Origin: Odoribacteraceae bacterium
GTDB taxonomy: Bacteria > Bacteroidota > Bacteroidia > Bacteroidales > Marinifilaceae
Direction: 5' to 3'
NCBI GenBank assembly: GCA_031279175.1
Contig: JAITJA010000159.1
Coordinates: 1 to 18,396 of the forward strand
DNA length: 18,396 bases
Shown here piece after piece: positions 7,355 through 16,084 of the stretch (position 1 is its first letter; the number at the start of each line of letters is the position of its first letter). The position numbers were made by a program, and so were the translations under genes. The notes beneath the pieces are model-generated. The model made no database searches, had not been told where the DNA came from, and saw nothing but the letters and a program-made list of their open reading frames with translations.

Positions 7355-9094
7355 ATGAATACAATCCGATATACTATATTACTCCTTCTCGCGGCGACAA
7401 TGTGCCTCACCTCCTGCGAGGAGATGTTCGGGGATTTCCTGGATAAACAACCCAGCAACGAGTTAACCGATAAGGAGGTGTTCGCGCTGTGGACGAACGC
7501 CGAGAAGTTCCACTACGATACTTATAATTTCCTCCGCCACGGCGCCGGACGCGTCAACCGCTCGTGGATGGATGCCGCCACCGACCTGGCACACACGAGT
7601 TATACTACCGGTGGCGTTCGCACCAGCTTCAATATCGGGAATTATTACGCGGCCACGGGCGCGCCGGAACTGATAGACTCGTGGGAGCATTATTACCGCG
7701 GCATCCGCAAGTGTAACATGCTCCTGAATAATATCGATACCGTGCCGCGCGCCGCCGACCTCTCTGTCGAGAATCACGAACGAGACAAGATGAACTTCAA
7801 GTCGGAATCCCGGTTTCTGCGGGCTTACTTTTACTGGGAGCTGTTCCTCCGCTACGGGCCCGTGCCGATCATTCAGGACGTGCTTGACCCGGACGGGGAA
7901 CTGATCGCGGGGTATGTCGACAGGCCCTCTGCCAGCGAGTTTCTCTCCTTCGTGACGCGGGAGCTGACCGAGTGCGAGAGCGGGCTGATGGATAAACCCG
8001 ACCCGGCAACGCAGGATAACCTCGTCGGCCGCGCGTGCAAACCAATGGCTGCCGCACTCCGCTCGCGCGTGGTGCTCTACATGGCTAGCCCGCGGTATGG
8101 CCTCGCTACCTGGCAGGCCGCCGCCGACACGGCCGCTAACTTCATCGCGAAGTACGGGAGCATGTACGGGCTACAACCGGATTACGCGAGCGCGATACTG
8201 ACCGTGGTGCACCAGGGAAATAACGAGGTTATATTCTGGCGAAACGATACGCGGGTCGGGTGGAGCGCGATAGTGGATGATTCCCCGGTCGGCGAGGGAG
8301 GAAACGGGGGATTGTGCCCGTCGCAAAACCTTGTCGACATGTATGACATGGCGAATGGCCTATCGCCGTTCACCACCTACGACGCTACCGGCGCGCCCGT
8401 GTATACCGGCGCGCTTCCACCAGCGGTTAACACCGCGAGCGGGTATAGCGAGGCAACCCCGTACGACGGGCGAGATCCCCGGTTCTATGCCACCGTGCTG
8501 TATCATAATTCCGCGTGGAATGGCGCATCGATCGACGTGACGCGCGGCGGACGCGATAACCCGACAGGGAATGTCAACGCGACGCCTACCGGCTATTACG
8601 CGAAGAAGTATATCCCGGAGAATATCCTCGCGTATAATCACTCCGGTACGGCTTATCGCAACTGGATCTTTATTCGCTACGCCGAGATCCTGCTCAATTA
8701 TGCCGAGGCACTGAACGAGGCGCGGGGACCTGTCGACGAGGTGTTCAACACCTTGCAATTGCTCCGTAATCGCGCGGGGATGACGACGCTCCTCGTCGAC
8801 CGTTCCGACTTGCACGCCCAAAGTGCCATGCGGAACTTCATCCGCAAGGAGCGCGGCGTCGAACTGGCTTTCGAGGAACATCGCGCGTGGGACGTTCGCC
8901 GCTGGAACGTGGCGGAGGAGGCGCTGGCCCGGCCACTCTACGGGATGGAGGTCAGCGTTGACGCGTCGGGAACACCGACGTACGCGCGCAAGGTAGTCCA
9001 GCAGCGGGTGTTCTCGCGAAAGATGTACCTCTATCCCATCCCGGAGACGGAGGTCTGGAAAACGAATATCGAAAACAACGAGGGGTGGAACTAA
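7355..9094 (+). CDS. SusD-1: SusD/RagB-family nutrient-binding lipoprotein
   Basis: A 579-residue surface lipoprotein that would act as the lid and substrate-capture subunit of SusC-1. The lipoprotein signal ends CLTSC with lipidated C21, followed by acidic residues (EE) typical of Bacteroides surface export. The N-terminal SusD-like part spans about 24-245 (FLDKQPSNELTD; FLRAYFYWELFLRYGPVPI at 154-172). The C-terminal RagB/SusD part spans about 285-579. It contains GRDPRF (372-377), RYAEILLNYAEALNEA (441-456) and RKERGVELAFEEHRAWDVRRW (497-517). It ends in PIPETEV and a short tail, as usual for the family. Located 10 nt after SusC-1. Sequence divergence from SusD-2 suggests the two pairs bind different chain lengths or branching patterns. 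Confidence 0.93.
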   Translation: MNTIRYTILLLLAATMCLTSCEEMFGDFLDKQPSNELTDKEVFALWTNAEKFHYDTYNFLRHGAGRVNRSWMDAATDLAHTSYTTGGVRTSFNIGNYYAATGAPELIDSWEHYYRGIRKCNMLLNNIDTVPRAADLSVENHERDKMNFKSESRFLRAYFYWELFLRYGPVPIIQDVLDPDGELIAGYVDRPSASEFLSFVTRELTECESGLMDKPDPATQDNLVGRACKPMAAALRSRVVLYMASPRYGLATWQAAADTAANFIAKYGSMYGLQPDYASAILTVVHQGNNEVIFWRNDTRVGWSAIVDDSPVGEGGNGGLCPSQNLVDMYDMANGLSPFTTYDATGAPVYTGALPPAVNTASGYSEATPYDGRDPRFYATVLYHNSAWNGASIDVTRGGRDNPTGNVNATPTGYYAKKYIPENILAYNHSGTAYRNWIFIRYAEILLNYAEALNEARGPVDEVFNTLQLLRNRAGMTTLLVDRSDLHAQSAMRNFIRKERGVELAFEEHRAWDVRRWNVAEEALARPLYGMEVSVDASGTPTYARKVVQQRVFSRKMYLYPIPETEVWKTNIENNEGWN

Positions 9095-9098
9095 AAAC

Positions 9099-12000
9099 AT
9101 GAAAATTATGCTTAACATGAAACATACATACAGGAGTATCCTGCTTGTCTCCGCGCTGCTAATGGCCTGCCAGGTCGCACGGGCACAAGAGACGCTCACC
9201 GGGCGAATCGCGGACAAGGAGGGGAAACCGGTCAGCGGGGCGGTCATCAACGTGGCCGAGGCCAGCCGTATAACGCTTTCCGACGCTAACGGGAACTTCT
9301 CCCTGAAGAATGTCAAGAGCGGCGACGAGATCATCGTCACCCGGGGCGGTTACAAGAGTACCTCCGCGTTCGTCATCGATATCACCGGGAGTCTCGTCGT
9401 CGAGATGGAGCCGGATACCGATATCTACGCCCGTGTCGCGCCCGTGCCTTTCGGTCGCCAGCAGAAGAAGTTTATTCCCGCGGCAACCTCTACCGTCACC
9501 GGCGAGGAGTTGGAGAAGCATCCCGTCACCGTCCTCCAGAATGTCTTTACCTCTACCGTCACCGGCGTGGAGACTTACGAGTCACAGTCCGAACCGGGAT
9601 GGTCCGAGTCCGCGCTCTACATCCGCGGGATTCGCACGATGAACGCGTCGGCCCGCGCGCCACTCATCATCGTCGATAACATGGAGCGCGACTTATCCTT
9701 CCTGGACGCGTATCCCATCGAGTCGATATCGATTATCAAGGACGCCGCCGCTGCCGCCATCTACGGGATGCGCGGCGCGAACGGCGTCGTGCTCGTGACT
9801 ACCCGTCGCGGCGCACCGGGCAAGACAACCGTGAACTTCACGCGGGAATTCGGCTACCAGACTATCGCGGGTATCCCCGAGAGCCAAAATTCATATAACT
9901 ACGCGCTCACGCGTAACCAGGCCCTATACCTCGACGGTGGGTTGCCGGAATTTTCCGACGAGGATATCCAGCACTATTACGAGGCTGCCAACGGGACACT
10001 TGACCCGTCGCTGAAGTACAAGTATTTTAGTACTAACTGGCACGACGTGATGCTCCGCGACCTTGCCCCGCAACATCGTACGAATCTCTCGGTGAGCGGC
10101 GGCAATAATCGCACGCGCTATTACCTCTCCTTCTCTTACCTGCGGCAAGAGGGATTGTACGATACCCGGTGGACGGAATGGAACGAGGGATACTCTACCC
10201 AGCACGTCCTCGATCGCTTTAACCTGCGCTCGAACATCGACATGCAGGTCAATGGTTTTCTCGGTGTATCCCTCGACCTTGGCGGCCGCGTCGACAACAT
10301 TGTACAACCAGGCATCGACGTTTGGAATCTCTTCACGTGGGGCGCCGGGGAGAACAAACCCATTTTCCCCGTCTTCTGTCCCGACGGTAGTTTCTTCATG
10401 CCCACGGAAAGCGACAGCAAGAACGGGGCGGCACAGATCGCCGGGCGCGGTATCGAGACCAACAGGAGGCGCAATCTATACACGAACGCTACCGCCGACG
10501 GTAACCTCGACTTTATCACCAGCGGGCTGAAAGCAAAGATCACCGTGGGCTTCGACTCCTACGAGACCTTCCAGGCCGTGCAGAGCGCCGACATTGATGT
10601 ATACTACTATAACTTCGGGGCCGAGGTGAACGATCCATCAGAATATGAATACCGGCGCATGAGAACGGGCGTGGCATTGCCGAACCCTTCCACCTCCCCG
10701 CGCGATTATTACTATAATATCAACATGATCGGGGGAGTGGAGTACCAACGCGCGTTCGGGAAACATGCCGTTAACGCGAGTGCCTTCCTGCGGACGTACA
10801 AGAATGTCGTGCGCGGACAGAACTCCTCCAACCGTTACCTCTCTTATAACGCCACGGCTACTTATATCCACGACGACCGGCACGTCCTCTCCGCGAACCT
10901 CTCCTACATGGGATGCGATAACTTCGCCCCCGGCGAGCAATTCGGGTTATTCCCCGGCGTCTCCGCGGCGTGGGTACTCTCCAACGAGCCGTGGATAAAA
11001 AACGATCGCGTCCAACTGCTCAAGCTCCGCGCCTCGTACGGTTCGGCCGGGCAAGCCAACACCGGTGTTAGCCGCTACCCGTGGCAAGGATCTTACGACG
11101 AGGGAAACGGGTATAACTTCGGCGCGACGCAAACATATACCCAGGGGAGCTACGAGTCGGCTACCGGCAACAAAAACATCAAGTGGGAGCTATCCACCAT
11201 GATCAACGCGGGCCTCGACTTCGATCTCTTCCACCGCGGTCTACACGGCTCCGTGGATCTCTTCAAGGAGTGGCGCTCGAAGATACTTGTCACCCGCTCC
11301 ACGATCCCCTGGCTCTACGGCGCGGACGTGCCGCAAGACTCCTACGGGCGCGCGGAGACCCGGGGAGCGGAGATCACGCTCGGGCACGACAACACCATCG
11401 CCGGCTTCCACTACTCCCTCGAGGGCATGTTGACCTGGAATACCAACAAGATCACGGAGATGGATGAATTGCCGCCAAACTATGCCTACCAGAAGGTTAC
11501 CGGACAACGGATCGATAGACACCAGCTCCTGCAACGCGAAGAGTGGGCCTCAGACCCGGAACGCGTCCCCGCGTCGCACCAGGATGCTATCGACAACCCC
11601 GCGAAATACCCGTGGCACGCCGCGGGAAAATACAAGTTGGGTAACGCCATCTTTCGCGACGTCAATAACGACCGGATCATAGACAGCTACGACAAGATCC
11701 CCGACGGGTATACCAACATCCCCGAGCTGATCCCCTCCGTCAAGGTGGCCATAGGCTGGCGGGGCTTCGACGCGCGCGCCATCTTTACCGCCTACCTCAA
11801 CCGCACGGTAGAGTGCCGCGAGAACATGGACCACGGTTTCGGCTGGGGAGGTACTTCCACGCACGCCGTCACGAGTACCTGGGGCTATTACAACGACGAC
11901 CCCGCCGACCCGCGCAATGTCAACGCGAAGTACCCGCGACTCTCCACCATGTTCAGCGATATAGACAGGAACTACCCGTACAACGAATCCACTATCTGGT

Positions 12001-12230
12001 TTCAGAACGGGGACTTCCTCTCGCTACGAAACATCGAGGTTGGCTACTCGCTACCCGATCACCTCATCGCGCAAGCATACATGACGCGGTGCAGGATATA
12101 CTTCAGCGGCTATAACCTCGTCGCGTGGAGCCACCTCCCGAAAGGCTTCGACGCGGAAAACCCCACCAATTATCTCTGGGCATATCCCAAGACAAAATCA
12201 TTTTCCATCGGGTTACATGTCACGTTCTAA
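9099..12230 (+). CDS. SusC-2: second SusC/RagA-type TonB-dependent transporter
   Basis: A 1043-residue TonB-dependent outer-membrane channel. Three in-frame ATG codons (9099, 9108, 9117) are possible starts. 9099 lies 4 nt after the SusD-1 stop, while 9117 gives the most compact signal peptide (MKHTYRSILL to ARA, cleavage before QET near residue 30 of the long form). The carboxypeptidase-regulatory-like domain spans about 32-104. The usual VVVGYG TonB-box motif is replaced by VAPVPFGRQQKKF near 113-125. The plug retains YIRGIRT (174-180), IIVDNMERD (190-198) and KDAAAAAIYGMRGANGV (214-230). The protein ends in GLHVTF. It is clearly divergent from SusC-1 through the barrel, so it is not a recent duplicate. 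It pairs with the SusD encoded 12 nt downstream. Confidence 0.92.
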   Translation: MKIMLNMKHTYRSILLVSALLMACQVARAQETLTGRIADKEGKPVSGAVINVAEASRITLSDANGNFSLKNVKSGDEIIVTRGGYKSTSAFVIDITGSLVVEMEPDTDIYARVAPVPFGRQQKKFIPAATSTVTGEELEKHPVTVLQNVFTSTVTGVETYESQSEPGWSESALYIRGIRTMNASARAPLIIVDNMERDLSFLDAYPIESISIIKDAAAAAIYGMRGANGVVLVTTRRGAPGKTTVNFTREFGYQTIAGIPESQNSYNYALTRNQALYLDGGLPEFSDEDIQHYYEAANGTLDPSLKYKYFSTNWHDVMLRDLAPQHRTNLSVSGGNNRTRYYLSFSYLRQEGLYDTRWTEWNEGYSTQHVLDRFNLRSNIDMQVNGFLGVSLDLGGRVDNIVQPGIDVWNLFTWGAGENKPIFPVFCPDGSFFMPTESDSKNGAAQIAGRGIETNRRRNLYTNATADGNLDFITSGLKAKITVGFDSYETFQAVQSADIDVYYYNFGAEVNDPSEYEYRRMRTGVALPNPSTSPRDYYYNINMIGGVEYQRAFGKHAVNASAFLRTYKNVVRGQNSSNRYLSYNATATYIHDDRHVLSANLSYMGCDNFAPGEQFGLFPGVSAAWVLSNEPWIKNDRVQLLKLRASYGSAGQANTGVSRYPWQGSYDEGNGYNFGATQTYTQGSYESATGNKNIKWELSTMINAGLDFDLFHRGLHGSVDLFKEWRSKILVTRSTIPWLYGADVPQDSYGRAETRGAEITLGHDNTIAGFHYSLEGMLTWNTNKITEMDELPPNYAYQKVTGQRIDRHQLLQREEWASDPERVPASHQDAIDNPAKYPWHAAGKYKLGNAIFRDVNNDRIIDSYDKIPDGYTNIPELIPSVKVAIGWRGFDARAIFTAYLNRTVECRENMDHGFGWGGTSTHAVTSTWGYYNDDPADPRNVNAKYPRLSTMFSDIDRNYPYNESTIWFQNGDFLSLRNIEVGYSLPDHLIAQAYMTRCRIYFSGYNLVAWSHLPKGFDAENPTNYLWAYPKTKSFSIGLHVTF

Positions 12231-12242
12231 TCATCGAGCACC

Positions 12243-14045
12243 ATGAAAAAAATAAAAGCATATCCCGCGATACTATTGCTACTGCAATGCATACTGCTGT
12301 CGTCTTGCAGTGACTTCCTCGACAAGGAGTACGACGCGTCGCTCTCGGAGGAAAAGGTATTCGGCAACCAGACTTTGACGCGCGAGTTCCTCGCCAATAT
12401 CTACACGAACCTGCCGGACGGCATCGCGGGATACTCCGATGACCAGTTCCTCGGCGCGTCGCGCGACTGCATGACCGATAACGCGACCTCGTTCTGGGGG
12501 CTGCACTATTACAACAAGATCAACACGGACGCGTATACCGCCGCCGATCACCCGCTGCTGACGTTCTGGAATACCAACTTCGCGGGCATCCGGAAGTGCA
12601 ACATATACCTCGCGAACGCCCGCGCGTCCGTCGTCGGTAACGCCATCGTCTCCGGCGATGACAACCGCCTGCACGACCGTTACCGCGCGGAGGCCAAGCT
12701 CCTGCGCGCTATCTTCCACTTCGACCTCGTCTGCTGGTTCGGTAAAACACCCATCCTCGGCGAGGACGAGAGCGGTAACCCGATCATACTGGACATGAAC
12801 AAGCAGGAGGAGATGAACCTCCATCGCTTGCCCACCGATGAAGTCCTCGCGTGGGTGGCCGCGCAATGCGACTCGGTGAAGGACGCGCTCCCCTTCCGGT
12901 ACGCCAACGAGGAGATCAACTGGGGACGCGTCAACGGCGCCGCTGCCTACGCGCTCAAGTCGCGGGCTCTACTCTACCGCGCGTCGCCCCTCAATAACCC
13001 TGACGACGACCGCTCGCGCTGGCAGGAGGCCGCGCGAGCCGCGCTCGACTTTATCGCGCGAAACGCCGCGCAACCGCGACCCTATGCCCTCTATAACGAT
13101 TACCAGCGTTGCTTCCACGAGGACCCCGTCAATAACGGGGAGATCATCCTCGCGCGCTCCGTCTGGAACACGAATCGCGTCGACCTGCAATTGCTGCCCC
13201 CAGGCTTTACAGGGTCGGTCTCCGGGGCGGGAAGAACAAACCCGACGCAGAATTTCGTCGATTGCTTCGAGATGATCAACGGGAAACGAATCAACGAGGC
13301 CGGTTCGACCTACGACGCGTCGAGGCCCTATGACAATCGCGACCCGCGGTTCGAGGCGATCGTCTTCCACCACGGCTCGCGCTGGGGACGCGCCGACCAG
13401 GGCGAGGAACGCCTCGTCGACGTGCACTTTAACTCGGCAACGGACAAGGGCGCGGACTACAGGGAGTCCATGGGCGGAACGTACACCGGATACTACCTCA
13501 AGAAGTATGTCAATCCCTCCCTCATCCTCAAAGCGCCGCAGAACTTCCCGCATGTATGGATCATATTCCGACATGCCGAGATCCTCCTCAATGCCGCCGA
13601 GGCAATCAACGAGGCGGACGGGCCGGCAGAAGCGTACCAGTATGTCAACCAGGTGCGCGGGAGGAACGGCGTGAACATGCCCGCCTACGCGGGAATGACA
13701 AAGGAGGAGTTCCGGGAACGAGTACGCAACGAACGAAGAGTGGAATTGTCATTCGAGGATCACCGCTTCTTTGACTTGCGCAGGTGGAGGGCGTATGACG
13801 GGGTAACCGCGACCAATGAACTCTCGAAACCTCTTCGCGAGCAGCTGTTGAACATGTACGGCGTGCAAGTCTCTATCGCCGGCGGAACGCCCGTCTATAC
13901 CTTTACAGGACCCCCGGGAACGCAGGGTAATGACATGGATCTCCGCGTCTTTAATAACCCGAAGAATTACTATTTCCCCGTCCCCGACAGCGAGTCGAAA
14001 CGCGCGCCTAACCTCGGGCAAAATACCGGCTGGGAAGTCCAGTAG
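12243..14045 (+). CDS. SusD-2: second SusD/RagB-family lipoprotein
   Basis: A 600-residue surface lipoprotein, partner of SusC-2. The signal ends LLSSC with lipidated C22, followed by SDFLDKEYD, a common SusD start. The N-terminal SusD-like portion includes RKCNIYLANA (117-126) and AKLLRAIFHFDLVCWFG (151-167). The C-terminal portion includes NRDPRF (365-370), RHAEILLNAAEAINEADG (443-460) and RNERRVELSFEDHRFFDLRRW (495-515). The C-terminus has the usual YYFPVPDSE pattern. The length is at the upper end of normal. Translation is closely coupled to SusC-2. It is the last gene of the tightly spaced part of the operon. Confidence 0.93.
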   Translation: MKKIKAYPAILLLLQCILLSSCSDFLDKEYDASLSEEKVFGNQTLTREFLANIYTNLPDGIAGYSDDQFLGASRDCMTDNATSFWGLHYYNKINTDAYTAADHPLLTFWNTNFAGIRKCNIYLANARASVVGNAIVSGDDNRLHDRYRAEAKLLRAIFHFDLVCWFGKTPILGEDESGNPIILDMNKQEEMNLHRLPTDEVLAWVAAQCDSVKDALPFRYANEEINWGRVNGAAAYALKSRALLYRASPLNNPDDDRSRWQEAARAALDFIARNAAQPRPYALYNDYQRCFHEDPVNNGEIILARSVWNTNRVDLQLLPPGFTGSVSGAGRTNPTQNFVDCFEMINGKRINEAGSTYDASRPYDNRDPRFEAIVFHHGSRWGRADQGEERLVDVHFNSATDKGADYRESMGGTYTGYYLKKYVNPSLILKAPQNFPHVWIIFRHAEILLNAAEAINEADGPAEAYQYVNQVRGRNGVNMPAYAGMTKEEFRERVRNERRVELSFEDHRFFDLRRWRAYDGVTATNELSKPLREQLLNMYGVQVSIAGGTPVYTFTGPPGTQGNDMDLRVFNNPKNYYFPVPDSESKRAPNLGQNTGWEVQ

Positions 14046-14069
14046 TAACGCTACCGCGAGAATAATCTT

Positions 14070-14077
14070 TATTTTTG
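14070..14077 (+). promoter_or_regulatory. Candidate internal promoter -7 element before the second GH43
   Basis: TATTTTTG matches TAnnTTTG exactly, ends 22 nt before the ATG at 14100, and lies in an AT-rich island within the 54-nt gap after SusD-2. I see no TTTG at the expected -33 position, so the element is incomplete. It may only boost expression of the last genes. Confidence 0.3.
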
Positions 14078-14099
14078 TACCTGCTAACACGCGATAAAC

Positions 14100-16031
14100 A
14101 TGTACCGGATTTTTATTTATCTCTTACCCGCGATCCTTCTCTTGTCCCGCGCGTGCACCACCCCGGGGCAGATCATGGATCCCCTCCCCCCCGCGACAGA
14201 AAAGCCCGGGGATACTGTAACGGGAGAGCAACTGACGGTGAGCGCTACCGTCGTCTCGGCAATCTCCCGCGACGGCGCGCGCCTCTCCGCCTCGTTTACC
14301 AACAGTAGTGACGAGACCGTTGTCGAGCGGGGTTTCTGTTATGCCGTTACCGACCCGCCGACAATCAACGATCGGGTCATCACCGATGACGGGCTCTCTA
14401 CCGCGTTCTCGATGGAGCTCTCCGGGCTCGAGATGGACACGCGATACGCCACGCGGGCCTACGCGCGGACAAACGCGAGGGTCGTCTACGGGCCGACAGA
14501 ATTCTTCCGGACGATGAGTAACGCGTTGGCAAATTACGTCGCCCCGGCCTATGCCGACGATTATAGCCAGGAGGGAATCTCCAGCTGGAATAACCGCGCG
14601 CGGTGGAACCTGGCAAACGTGCATGACCCGACCGTGGAGAAGTGCGGGGAGTATTTCTACATGTACACCACGGACGCTTCCTACGGCAACGTGCACGCGG
14701 GGCGCGGCCATTTCCCCTACCGTCGTTCCCGGGACCTGGTCAACTGGGAATTTCTCGGGATGGCCATGAGCAATGACCCGCCAGCATGGATAAAAGACAC
14801 GCTGAATAACATCCGGCAACGCCTCGGGCTATCCCCGATCAATAACCCGTCATACGGGTACTGGGCCCCCGTGGTGCGGAAAGTCGGCGACAAGTATCGC
14901 ATGTATTATAGTATCCCCGTCGATAATTATATCGGCAACGGGCTGCCAAACACGACGGCGAACTTCGATAACACGTGGACGGAACGCGCCTTTATCGGCC
15001 TGATGGAGACAACCGATCTCGCGACAAACGTCTGGGAAGACAAGGGAATGGTCGTCTACTCGGCCACGGACCGCGGCGTGAACTGGGCGAGATCAAGTCT
15101 CTCGAACTGGGACGCCTATTTCAAGTGGAACGCCATCGATCCCTCTTTCATCATCGATCGCGAGTCGAGGCACTGGCTCGTTTACGGCTCGTGGCATTCC
15201 GGTATCGTGGCACTGGAGCTGGATCCCGCCACCGGTAAACCGTCGCGCCCGCTGCTGAACGAGCCGGACGATTTCGGCGCGCTGGTGGCGCGGCAACAAA
15301 ACTCGACCCTCCGCTGGCAGCCGCAGGAAGCACCGGAGATCATCTATAACCCGGAGACGGGGTTCTATTACCTCTTCCTCGCGTATGACGAGCTTTCCGT
15401 GGCCTATAACACGCGCGTTTGTCGCTCGACCAGCGTGCTGGGGCCCTACACCGGGTACGATGGCGCGAACATCACCGTTGGCGCTAATTGTTTCCCGGTA
15501 TTGACGCACCCGTACCGTTTCAGCGATCACCCCGGCTGGGTAGGAATCTCGCACTGCTGCGTGTTCCGCGACCCGGACGCGGGCCGTTGGTTCTACGCCT
15601 CGCAAGGCCGCTTGCCCGCGAACGCGGGAGGCAACCCGAACAGTAACGCCATCATGATGGGGCACGTGCGCGAGATCCTCTGGACCGAGGACGGCTGGCC
15701 CGTCGTCATGCCCGAACGTTACGCCGGCGTCCCGCGCGAAAGCATCGCGGAGAGCGAGATCGCCGGGACGTGGGAAAACATCATCCTGTCGTATAGCTAT
15801 GGTCGGCAGCAAGTCGCGTCGGAAATCTCCCTCACCGTTGACAAGCGGGTCACCGGGGCGATTACCGGCGCGTGGTCTTACGATCCACTCTCCGGCATCC
15901 TCGTGATCGGCGACTACCGCCTGCGCCTGCAACGGGGCCTCGACTGGGAAGCTAATCCCCGCGCGCCGACGCTCGTGTATGCCGGGATCACGTCGCGGGG
16001 CACTTCCATCTGGGGGAAGAAACGGCAATAG
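14100..16031 (+). CDS. Surface GH43 endo-arabinanase-like lipoprotein with N-terminal FN3-like domain
   Basis: A 643-residue enzyme expected to make initial cuts in arabinan outside the cell. The signal ends LLSRAC, giving lipidated C19, with a proline-rich linker after it. An FN3-like beta-sandwich spans about 45-138 (RGFCYAVTDPPT, YATRAYARTNARVVYGPTEF) and resembles spacer domains of Bacteroidota surface lipoproteins. The GH43 propeller spans about 172-545, with base D176 (HDP), D347 (AIDPS) and acid E410 (QEAPEI). H485 in GISHC matches the metal-linked histidine. A C-terminal beta-domain (554-640, IAGTWEN to SIWGKK) parallels that of the first GH43. Compared with that enzyme, it carries an insertion around 278-345 containing Trp and Asn residues, which may shape the substrate cleft. 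It has its own candidate promoter element in the 54-nt gap upstream. Confidence 0.87.
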   Translation: MYRIFIYLLPAILLLSRACTTPGQIMDPLPPATEKPGDTVTGEQLTVSATVVSAISRDGARLSASFTNSSDETVVERGFCYAVTDPPTINDRVITDDGLSTAFSMELSGLEMDTRYATRAYARTNARVVYGPTEFFRTMSNALANYVAPAYADDYSQEGISSWNNRARWNLANVHDPTVEKCGEYFYMYTTDASYGNVHAGRGHFPYRRSRDLVNWEFLGMAMSNDPPAWIKDTLNNIRQRLGLSPINNPSYGYWAPVVRKVGDKYRMYYSIPVDNYIGNGLPNTTANFDNTWTERAFIGLMETTDLATNVWEDKGMVVYSATDRGVNWARSSLSNWDAYFKWNAIDPSFIIDRESRHWLVYGSWHSGIVALELDPATGKPSRPLLNEPDDFGALVARQQNSTLRWQPQEAPEIIYNPETGFYYLFLAYDELSVAYNTRVCRSTSVLGPYTGYDGANITVGANCFPVLTHPYRFSDHPGWVGISHCCVFRDPDAGRWFYASQGRLPANAGGNPNSNAIMMGHVREILWTEDGWPVVMPERYAGVPRESIAESEIAGTWENIILSYSYGRQQVASEISLTVDKRVTGAITGAWSYDPLSGILVIGDYRLRLQRGLDWEANPRAPTLVYAGITSRGTSIWGKKRQ

Positions 16032-16046
16032 ATCGCCCGTTTTTTT
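16020..16046 (+). terminator. Weak hairpin plus T-run between GH43 and GH51
   Basis: AAACGG (16020-16025) can pair with CCGTTT (16037-16042) across an 11-nt loop. The 3' arm runs into seven consecutive T residues (16040-16046). The stem is only 6 bp and overlaps the GH43 stop codon, so it would be at best a partial terminator or attenuator. Confidence 0.3.
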
Positions 16047-16048
16047 AT

Positions 16049-16056
16049 TACATTTG
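16049..16056 (+). promoter_or_regulatory. Candidate internal promoter -7 element before GH51
   Basis: TACATTTG fits TAnnTTTG exactly and ends 28 nt before the ATG at 16085. It follows directly after the T-run of the weak hairpin. No -33 TTTG is visible upstream. With that hairpin it suggests GH51 could be transcribed partly on its own. Confidence 0.33.
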
Positions 16057-16084
16057 ACGCGATAACACTTAAAAGCTACACGAC

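Noticed and set aside
8360..9340. Long - strand open frame across the SusD-1/SusC-2 junction
   Set aside because: Antisense to two well-supported genes, with no recognisable domain and low-complexity shadow composition.
15093..16028. - strand open frame of 311 codons opposite the second GH43
   Set aside because: It covers the GH43 catalytic region in antisense and has no family signature.
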